A DNA stretch of 64,000 nt from Tubiluchus corallicola (Eukaryota; Priapulida; Priapulimorpha; Priapulimorphida; Tubiluchidae), in contig JAQGDQ010000512.1 of the NCBI GenBank assembly GCA_030141605.1, positions 1 to 64,000 of the forward strand, written 5' to 3'. The position numbers and the translations under genes are program-made. A model generated the notes under the pieces. It was not told where the DNA came from. It did not search any database and saw nothing but the letters and a program-made list of their open reading frames with translations. Below are positions 56,361 to 64,000 of this stretch, piece by piece (the first letter of the stretch is position 1; each line of letters starts with the position of its first letter).

Positions 56361-56880
56361 AAACTGACTACTTCATTAACTACTTCATTGACTACCTCAC
56401 TGACTATTCAATGACCACTTCATTGACTACTTCAATGACTACTTCATTGACTACTTCATTGACCACTTCATTGACTACCTCACTGACTACTCAATGACCA
56501 CTTCATTGACTATTTCAATGACTACTTCATTGACCACTTCATTGACTACTTCATTGACTACTTCATTCTGCTTCATTGACTACCTCACTGACTACTTCAT
56601 TGACTACCTCACTGAATACATTAATGACTACTTCATTGACCACTTCACTGACTACTTCATTGAATACCTCACTGACTACTTCATTGACTACCTCACTGAC
56701 TACTTCATTGACTACTTCATTGAATACCTCACTGACTACTTCATTGACTACTTCATTGAATACCTCACTGACTACTTCATTGACTACTTTATTGAGCACT
56801 TCTTTGACTACTTCATTGACTACATCATTTACTACCTCATTTACTACCTCATTGACTATGTACATTTTCATAGACGAATG
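56361..56880. repeat. 12-bp based repeat (TTCATTGACTAC)n
   Basis: TTCATTGACTAC and CTCACTGACTAC units alternate irregularly; frames TSLTTSLT, DYFIDYLT and NEVVNEVV are artefacts of the 12-bp period. Confidence 0.95.
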
Positions 56881-57054
56881 ACTGATTGACTAATTGGAGA
56901 ACCAAATCCTCAGCAATGCTTAAACATGGCTTCATTTACTTGAGATGTTACGAAAGGATATAAATCACTGTTGTCGTTAATTAATCTCGTATCTCTTAAT
57001 TAATCAATGTTATTATTTCTTAACATTATAACATTAATGTTATTATTTCATGGT

Positions 57055-57275
57055 TCCCAAACTAGACAACTGCAAAACAGACAAACTTGATAATCACAAA
57101 GGCTACATCATTTACAAAAGACATTCAACAAGAAGCCGTGACTACCAAACTAGACAACTGCAAAACAGACAAACTTGATAATCACAAAGGCTACATCGTT
57201 GACAAAAGACATTCAACAAAAAGCCGTGACTACCAAACTTGACAACTGCAAAACAGACAAACTTGAAAGGCTGTT
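57055..57275. repeat. Two to three copies of a ~115-bp unit
   Basis: ACTAGACAACTGCAAAACAG and GATAATCACAAAGGCTACAT recur about 114 bases apart, with a third partial copy. Confidence 0.85.
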
Positions 57276-57576
57276 ACAAGCTAAATTTTTCCCCTCGCCT
57301 GTAACACAGTCGTATCCGTCAGTGCTTGTATCTCCAGTAAATCAGCAAATGTTCCGACTAGATCAACCAATTTGTTATACAGATAAATAATAGGCATTGA
57401 TAATATATTGATAATAATACGATTTGACACATTTGTCATACGGGATTTCGGTTATTTCGGACGTCAGACAACCGCGAATTACCCCAGTTGCGAGCTACCC
57501 AACATGAATAGGTCACGACAATAGAGGGTTTACTAATGAACGTGAAATATCAGCCCAGCTCTATAATTTCACTCAC

Positions 57577-57739
57577 CCATGTAATGTTCCACAGCGCGAT
57601 CTGTCCACCGGTACTGGCGGAAACCAACAGGAGGCAACCGTGAACGTATAGATGTTCGACTTGCGTGACGCAGCGACCGTGAAAATCTGTCGAATCTACA
57701 GTCGTGAACGATCTTTCGTGCTGTCCGAAACCAAATAAC
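57577..57739 (-). CDS. WDR6: WDR6-like, exon with LLLVSASTGGQIALWNIT WD repeat
   Basis: Acceptor TTTGCAG above 57739 and donor ATGG|GTGAGT below 57577; 163 bp, phase 2 in, phase 0 out. It encodes LFGFGQHERSFTTVDSTDF, GRCVTQVEHLYV and GCLLLVSASTGGQIALWNIT. WDR6 proteins have the matching LLxxSAxTDGxLAFWDLT repeat just before the AHxxGINSL repeat. The next exon in frame is 36 kb away at 21152. Confidence 0.88.
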
Positions 57740-58065
57740 CTGCAAATTACACAAAAACCGCTCGAAATGAAACTACCGTAAAAGCACGACTCAGTAATCG
57801 AAGACTAACCTCAACATAGACTGACCAAAAATGACCAAAAAGAAGAATTTTCAAGAACTTGACACGCTACCAACTTTTGTTGCCCAACTTCGGCACACTG
57901 CAAATAGGAATCCATCAGTTAATCTCTTCACAACATGGTATACATATTTTTTCCACAAGCTTTTTTATGCTGCCATCAGTACGGCAAAAGAAATTGCCCA
58001 GAATGAGTATTGAACACAGGCGGTTGCTGTGATTATCTTACTAAAATAGAAAATGTTTCACTTAC

Positions 58066-58582
58066 CGGATCTTGCCATCCGAACAACCAGCAGCAATCAG
58101 GTAGAAACCCGAAGAACCAGCTTCGCCGATGCCATCATCATCATCATCATCATCATCGGCAGAAGCGTCACCGTTGCTACGAGAACAAATGCGAACGGCA
58201 GTCAACGACATGAATCTGGTGTCGGGCGACGCTACCAGATGGCGACTCTTCCAAAGTTTCTTACGTTGCTGACTGCGGCGAGAAATACTAGTCGATGCCA
58301 GCAGTTGATATTGTAAATGGGCGAGGAGGTCCCGAGAACTTAAATCGGGGTTGGAGGTATTCGCAAAACCCCCGTCGTTATTGCAGTCATTCCTCTGCGA
58401 CTCTGACCTATCACAGTCGTGTTCATGATCACAGGGTAACGCACCGTCCGAAGGCGCGACGGTACGCCTTTCGACCTCCGAACGTACGTACGTCGAGCGA
58501 GAAGATTCCTGGTGCGTTGAGAACAATTTCCAGGCCATGATCTGCGCTCTTCCACCGGCGGTAAACAGAATGACAGGCAAAC
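58066..58582 (-). CDS. WDR6: WDR6-like, long exon with GGRAQ, MSLTAV and AAGCSDG motifs
   Basis: Acceptor GCTCTCAG above 58582, donor ATCCG|GTAAGT below 58066; 517 bp, phase 1 in, phase 2 out. It begins GLPVILFTAGGRAQIMAWKL. A polar, probably disordered insert follows (DGALPCDHEHDCDRSES), then LLAHLQYQLLA, DTRFMSLTAVRICSR, an Asp run from a (GAT)n microsatellite, and FYLIAAGCSDGKIR. The blocks GGRA(E/Q), (D)TR(Y/F)MSL and AA(A/G)CSDG occur in this order in WDR6. The poly-Asp run is a lineage-specific coding microsatellite. Confidence 0.9.
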
Positions 58583-58711
58583 CTGAGAGCATCAATAAAA
58601 TTCCAGTAACTAACAATAAAATGATACCAGAAACAAGTTCACCGATGCTAATTAAAATGCAACATTTGAAGATATAATATACAGAACTGTCATAAATTCA
58701 TTCACATATAA

Positions 58712-59209
58712 CAAGGGTGTGTAAATTATCTGACTAGCCGGGCCACATTAAACTTTCCCACAATTGTTGCGGGCCACAGCCAGTTTGATCAAGGAGTCAA
58801 GTACAGTAGGGCCTAATAATGATTTTTTTGCATCCGACCTGCGTACATCATTACTACTACACTCAAGAAACTATTTTAGAAGTTATTAAAATTTATATTA
58901 CAAACCATATATTTCTACTTTCAGGACAGATAGTGGTAATTTCATTACAATGCATATTAGTAATGAATCACACAGTCTGTGTAGTACTGTGACATTAAGC
59001 TACAACCGTCTTGTAAGGGTTACTGGCATCCGATCTAGTAGAAAAAACTACCCGCACTATCTTTGGGATCGTGGCACGGACTTCAGCTGGATACACTCAG
59101 TTAATCGCCCGGGCCGCACTTTCATTAGGTTGACAAATCTCTTCGCGGGCTGCACAAATTCTCTCGGCGGGCCGCAAGTGGCCCGCGGGCCGCAATTTGC
59201 ACACCCCTG
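58712..59209 (+). mobile_element. hAT-like MITE, family H4, copy 2
   Basis: CAAGGGTGTGTAAAT / TTTGCACACCCCTG ends with a perfect 8-bp duplication ACATATAA (58704-58711 and 59210-59217). In a WDR6 intron. Confidence 0.92.
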
Positions 59210-59217
59210 ACATATAA

Positions 59218-59944
59218 CAATAGAACGAAAAAATACAATAGTCGTGTTTAATCATGCCTGCGAAAAGTAAGTCTATGAATATGCACTGGGGAAGAGAAAA
59301 ATTTGAAAATCAACCACGGAACACGTTTGAACGTGGGGGAAAAATAAGCGAAGTGGCACATGTTTCTAAATAAAACATGTTGCGATTTTAGTTAGTTCGA
59401 CGTCCATCATCAAAAACACAGATAAAATAAAGACTATAGATAGGATCACAGATGTTATAATAAAAAAATGTTTTTATTCATTAATAAACAAATATTTTGC
59501 AGCCCATCACAAGTTGCCTCCTCAATGTAAACATTAGCAATATGCACCACCTTTCAAAATGCAAAATAACTGAATAGAGCCACGCTCCCCGACTACACAA
59601 ACATCAAGTAGAGTAACTCTTTCCTTGAATGCTACATACTGGCTTACAATATGTTAACATACAAAACAAATAGTATCATATCTCTTTTTTATACAAAAAT
59701 CGATGCAGCCACGATAATTACTCATCTCAATTAGCCATTTTTGTGCTACGTAAACGCCTCACCTGAAGAGCTCTGATCTCCCACAGCCAGGGTTCGAACG
59801 CTAGATATATGGTTCGTTAATCTATGCAATACCTTTAAGCTGCAAGCATCTCCTTTGTCTGGAAAATGGCGTTAAAGAAAATTGACACTGTACAGTACAA
59901 ATTTACTATATTTGCACGTTTACTATCATCAAACGTCCGATTAT
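59218..59944. other. WDR6 intron, no feature
   Basis: AT-rich; GGTTCGAACGC near 59792 resembles a Pol III B box but no tRNA or SINE structure was found around it. Confidence 0.4.
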
Positions 59945-60382
59945 TAGGGGTGAGCATTCTCTACCAGAAAGCGAATTCGAATCGAACTGAATTTGTGACT
60001 TTTGAATTCGAATCGAACCGAATTTGTGACTTTGGAATTCGAATCGAACCGAACTTCAGTGTTTCGAATTCGAACCGAATTCTAATTGAGATCGAAAGAT
60101 TTTCGAACAAGATTTCAAACCACCCGGAAAAATTAGTCTTACAAAGATCATGCGCATCACTAAATTTTGTTCTGCAATAAAACGACTAGTAATTTCTTTA
60201 AAATTGTGCACAGAAATCACATCTAAATTATGCTAATTACATGATGTTTCAATCGTTTTAGTGATCAAGATCATGTGTGATTGAAGAGCTGAATTATTCA
60301 AATCTATAGTTTTGGATTCGAATCGAGTTTGAACTAAAAAAACTCGTTCGAATCGAATTTGAGCGTTCGATGCTCACCCCTA
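59945..60382 (-). mobile_element. hAT-like MITE, family H1, copy 2
   Basis: TAGGGGTGAGCATTC / GATGCTCACCCCTA ends, 8-bp duplication CCGATTAT (59937-59944 and 60383-60390). Inverted relative to 11532-11911 and richer in CGAATTCGAATCGAAC repeats. Confidence 0.9.
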
Positions 60383-60390
60383 CCGATTAT

Positions 60391-60770
60391 TACATCTTTT
60401 TTGGAATTTGTACTGAACAATAATTTTTTTGCCTAAAATTACTCCCCCATCGAGCATTACACCTCACAGAAAGACTTTGGTTGACAACTTTTTTAGTCAC
60501 TTTAGTGCCATAGATGATGAAATTTCTTACCACCAATAAATTTGTCACCAATAAAATACATTGAGTATAGAAAAATATCGTGCAAATTTTGACCTTGAAA
60601 AACTCCAGAAAAAAAATGATCAATGAAAAAGAAATCATCAGTTTTGAAAAGTTTAAAATTATCTTAGGAAACACAATAATATTTCTCCTTTTTATCTTAC
60701 TTTGCAAGCATTCAGCTCAGAAACAATTGTGAGGTATTTTCAATGAGTTGCTTAGTAGTTCATAAATTTG
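60391..60770. other. WDR6 intron, no feature
   Basis: AT-rich. The minus-strand frame at 60390-60707 is low complexity and without WD motifs. Confidence 0.4.
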
Positions 60771-61040
60771 TCATGGTTTTTGATTTTGTTTTGTTTTTTG
60801 CTGTTGTTGTATTTTTGTTTTGCTATTTCTGCACGCTTATGTATTTTTTAATATAGTTGTGTCTGCTGTCATTAGAGTCTTTTTGCTTACTGTCCTTTGA
60901 GAAGGGTGGTTGACTCGCTAACCTTTGGTTTTTCGCCACCCTTTCTCCCATGTTCGTTTGTATTTTTGTGTATTTTATTGTCAAATCATTGTAAATTTAT
61001 GGAGAAAAATAAAATCACTATTACTATTATTACTACCGCA
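60771..61040 (+). mobile_element. Probable LINE 3' UTR and tail
   Basis: A moderately complex block (TTTGGTTTTTCGCCACCC, then TTGTATTTTTGTGTATTTTA) ends AAAAATAAAATCACTATTACTATTATTACTA, that is, a poly(A)-like signal followed by a short simple-repeat tail. No coding part is preserved. Confidence 0.45.
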
Positions 61041-61309
61041 AGCATTTAGTTTTAAATTTGTGACTCATAAGTGAAATAACTCCAATTACATTAATTTTGT
61101 CTAGCCAAAAAATATGCACTTGGTGCAAAATATTTAGTTAAAGGTGAAAATGTTCATAAAGCTATAAAGACAAATCCATGAGCTAATGAATGACAGACAT
61201 AATGCGAAAATTGTAAATAAATAGATAATATATAATGCAGTTTATAATATCGCATACGAGTACGTGCAAAATTTCGCGAATATCACCATCTGGAGCAACA
61301 CTGTTGAAA

Positions 61310-61655
61310 ACATATACAATACACATATATAATATTGAATACATACATAATACACATATATAATATTGAATACATATATAATATACAAATATAATATTAA
61401 ATACATACACAATATACATATATAACATTGAATACATACATAATATACATATATAATATTGAATACATATACAATATACGTATATAATATTGAATACATA
61501 TACAATATACATATATAATATTGAATACATATACAATATACGTATATAATATCGAATACATATACAATATACGTATATAATATCGAATACATATACGATA
61601 TACGTATATAATATTGAATACATATAAAATGCACATATATAATATTGAATACGCA
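61310..61655. repeat. 31-bp AT-rich minisatellite, ~11 copies
   Basis: Unit GAATACATATACAATATACG plus TATATAATATT. Minus-strand frames rich in Tyr, Ile and Val are artefacts. Confidence 0.95.
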
Positions 61656-62582
61656 GATACAAAAGTACGCAGTTACAGTGCTTACAGTTTAAGTTAGTAA
61701 TTACAGCTTGCTGGTTTTGAGAAAACGCAAGCTATATTCACGTATCTACATGGTTGCACATTACTTAGCATCAACAGAAGTTCTTATAACTTAGCTAACT
61801 GAAAAAACATTGTCATATGTTTACTGAAGCATGTAAAAAATGCTTAAATGTGTTGCTTGCAAACCATCCATAAGTCAGCATAGTTAAAACTACGTTATGA
61901 TGCTTCAAAGTAGAATGTATCAAAAATTTGGTGGAAATAATGTCAATTTTTTTTACTTTTTATGAAAACAAATGCAAAATATATTGGACTTTTATTCTAG
62001 CATCAAATTATCAGGAAAATGTCTAAAAATACTAAAAATCTAATTTTATGACACCGAATCCACTTTTATGGCTAGAAACTAGTACTTGAAATTGTAAAAA
62101 AAACTTGTATTTTCAAACACTGATTGTAGCTCGTGGAAGCAGCCATTCTGCTTCGGGTTTTTTCTGTTGACAAGCCCATATCTTCGTCAGGAAGAGCCAT
62201 CTATTGGATTTAAACGTAACTTCAATTTGCTCTTGTAAAATCCATAGCAACCACACTTTTACACGGTTGCTAAGCGTTTTGTAGAGATGCGACAAAAAAC
62301 AATGGCTAACTTTAACAAGTGATTTTCTCAAGATTGTGTTTTTCAGTTTGTAGCCTGCACCTCAACTTCAACGTGGATCATCTCAGCTTAGTAACAACAT
62401 AGAGCGATGAACTTGGTATCAAAATGATCCTCATGAAATGGAGTCAGGATATGCTAACAATTAGAGAAGCTAAATTGCTGACTTAGGGACGATTTAGCTA
62501 TGCAAGCTCATAAATAATCATTTATAGTCATTTCGCTAACGCAAACCGAAAAATCTGCAGATGAAATCTTAGAAAAGGATAC
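61656..62582. repeat. WDR6 intron, repeat RD pieces
   Basis: 61.93-62.46 kb is the inverted counterpart of 50.57-51.10 kb. No exon found between 61656 and 62582. Confidence 0.6.
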
Positions 62583-62712
62583 CCTCTATCGAAAATAAGT
62601 TAACATCGGTATCTTCACTTGCAGTCGCTAGAACTGAAACGCTGCTGCCATCTGTAGTCCGGCAAGCAAACAAATGCTTTACGGCGTTTATCTGACTAGA
62701 GTGAAATGCATC
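62583..62712 (-). CDS. WDR6: WDR6-like, exon with ATASEDTDVNLFSI WD repeat
   Basis: Acceptor ATTTTCTAG above 62712, donor GAGG|GTATCC below 62583; 130 bp, phase 0 in, phase 1 out. These are exactly the phases needed between 63548-63362 and 58582-58066. It encodes DAFHSSQINAVKHLFACRTT, DGSSVSVLATASEDTDVNLF and SIEG. xSQINAVK and the (T/A)xSEDTxV core correspond to the WDR6 repeat containing CSEDTTV. The exon is shorter than the corresponding human region, so one small phase 1-1 exon may still be missing before 58582. Confidence 0.85.
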
Positions 62713-62799
62713 CTAGAAAATACGGTTTCACTGAGAACTTGACTTTTAGACAAAAAAGAAAAAAGAAGAAAATTGCAACACAGTTTTCAATCTTCACTG

Positions 62800-63002
62800 A
62801 GTTTGCCATAACAAAATGTAGTCAAAGCCAAAAAAGTGAAAGAAAAAGAGAGAACAAGGAAGAGAAAGGCAAGAAAAGATAAAGCGAATCAGGCAGAGAG
62901 ATGGAAAGATTGCAAGAAGAGAGGATGAAAACAGAGGCGAGTGAAAGAGAGGGAAGAAGGTATAAAGAAGAAAGATAAAGAAAAAACAAGAGGAAAATTG
63001 CA

Positions 63003-63071
<69 letters not shown>

Positions 63072-63165
63072 AAGAAAGAAAGAGAGAGAAAGATAGAAAG
63101 GGAGAGGCAGAAAAAAGGAATGGAGGGAGAGATGGCGAGTGGAGAGATACAGACGAAAAACAGAC
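62800..63165. repeat. Purine-rich (GA)n region
   Basis: GAGAGA tract at 63006-63066 flanked by AAGAAAG/GAGAGG-rich sequence. Ser/Leu/Phe frames on the minus strand are artefacts. Confidence 0.9.
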
Positions 63166-63361
63166 AAAGCAGCCAAAAGAATGAATGGGGTGAAAGGCTA
63201 TACGTAGCCTCAAATATTGAACTTTGAAAACAAAAAGTATTTGTGTTTATATTCGTAATGTTGGCATCATCTTGTGCGAGATTCTTCACAGAAATTATCA
63301 CAACAGCCCAAGTTTTTGTCACTGCAACATTTAATGTATTCCAGTGAAATTTCACACATAC

Positions 63362-63548
63362 CTTTAATACGAGCGGAAAACGAAGTTCAGCTTTGCCCGC
63401 GTGTGTCGATGACGACTTTATGTACACGTATGAGCAATTTCTTGGCACGGAAGAGCTTGTGTCGAATCTCAGATCCCAAGACCGATGTCCGCCACCGCAC
63501 GGAATCGATAACAAGCAGACGTTCTGTGCGGTGCTCCAGACCACCAAA
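63362..63548 (-). CDS. WDR6: WDR6-like, exon with CGGGHRSW motif
   Basis: Acceptor TAGTCTAG above 63548 and donor AAAG|GTATGT below 63362; 187 bp, phase 2 in, phase 0 out. It encodes LVVWSTAQNVCLLSIPCGGG, HRSWDLRFD, and AELRFPLVLK. CGGGHRSW is one of the most conserved WDR6 motifs, mid-protein. Upstream exons lie beyond the right edge of the window. Confidence 0.92.
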
Positions 63549-63945
63549 CTAGACTAGAAGAAAAATGCAGTAAGTTGCAGCCAGCCGGGTAAAACATTGA
63601 CACTTAACGACCACGCAAAGTGGAGACGTGCGTCTGTTTGCTTTGCTCCATTTAACGTTCTTTTTGTTGTTAATAACGTTATTAATTCAGTCTTATCCAT
63701 GTTGAGCGTAGCTCATAAGTTGATTTCTTCTACCACGCTGGTAGCACTGCAATGCATTGTTAATTAGTAATTTTATAACAGAGGCAAATATGTCTGTGAC
63801 AGAGAAAGGATATGGAAAAGGGCATTTACATGTATACAAGAATAAAAATATTCCAGACCTACAAGAGAACATACAGTAGAAAAATATGCGTCTAGTCTCT
63901 AAATTGAACAAAGTACATGTACAGGTGTATAACGCAAGTGAGCAA
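63549..63945. other. WDR6 intron, no feature
   Basis: No further WDR6 exon recognised up to the window edge. Confidence 0.4.
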
Positions 63946-63952
63946 AAAAGGA

Positions 63953-63984
<32 letters not shown>

Positions 63985-64000
63985 ACACACACACACACAC
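63946..64000. repeat. (CA)n microsatellite at window edge
   Basis: ACACAC run with one CTC interruption, continuing to the end of the window. Confidence 0.95.

Noticed and set aside
56494-56889. TSLTTSLT / DYFIDYLT / NEVVNEVV frames
   Set aside because: Artefacts of the 12-bp repeat TTCATTGACTAC.
59785-59805. tRNA-like B box GGTTCGAACGC
   Set aside because: No A box at the right distance and no cloverleaf could be drawn.
61183-61662. 159-residue Tyr/Ile/Val-rich frame
   Set aside because: Low-complexity reading of the 31-bp AT minisatellite.
62794-63213. Ser/Leu/Phe-rich membrane-like protein on the minus strand
   Set aside because: Reverse reading of the (GA)n purine tract; the genuine coding part nearby is the WDR6 exon at 63362-63548.

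Overview
The window is animal nuclear DNA. The genes have GT-AG introns, the sequence is AT-rich, and much of it is made of transposon-derived repeats, mini- and microsatellites. Copies of a SINE carry a 5S rRNA head of the kind seen in invertebrates. The pattern suggests an invertebrate metazoan; I cannot name the phylum. The long ORFs over tandem repeats are artefacts of repeats whose unit is a multiple of three. The real genes are split into short exons, and I placed their splice sites by reading frame and intron phase.

Region 1 (1-9.97 kb, + strand): the last four exons of an unrecognised adaptor-like gene (3518-4117, 5725-5979, 7441-7620, 9644-9768). All its introns are phase 1, and a poly(A) signal lies at 9959. 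Its first exon here carries seven copies of an 8-residue repeat, a proline-rich stretch and a YIN motif. Region 2 (10-18 kb) has no confident gene. It holds minisatellites, hAT- and pogo-like MITEs, a 5'-truncated 5S-SINE and TTCA-type repeats.

Region 3 (18.0-63.6 kb, - strand): seven exons of a WDR6-like gene (tRNA wobble 2'-O-methylation cofactor family). They lie at 63548-63362, 62712-62583, 58582-58066, 57739-57577, 21152-21008, 19630-19499 and 18100-18006. Phases match at every junction. Its first exons lie beyond the right edge and its last exon is not identified.

Region 4 (24.0-55.5 kb): one WDR6 intron of about 36.4 kb (57576-21153) contains five paralogous two-exon genes, called A (- strand) and B, C, D, E (+ strand). 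Each encodes about 280-297 residues: a signal peptide, a Cys-rich N-terminal cap, degenerate leucine-rich repeats, and a four-Cys LRRCT cap followed by a hydrophobic tail. The intron is always phase 1 and always falls just before the LRRCT. B and D, with their flanks, are a recent segmental duplication that can be compared insertion by insertion. B-E carry an RFX X-box-like palindrome just before the ATG. Gene C has two decoy copies of the exon-2 acceptor. I consider this nested LRR cluster the main novel feature.

The rest is repeat: two TTAA-flanked MITE families, at least five hAT-like MITE families with 8-bp target duplications, LINE 3' fragments, a 92-bp satellite that arose inside a LINE ORF, and several 24-84-bp minisatellites.
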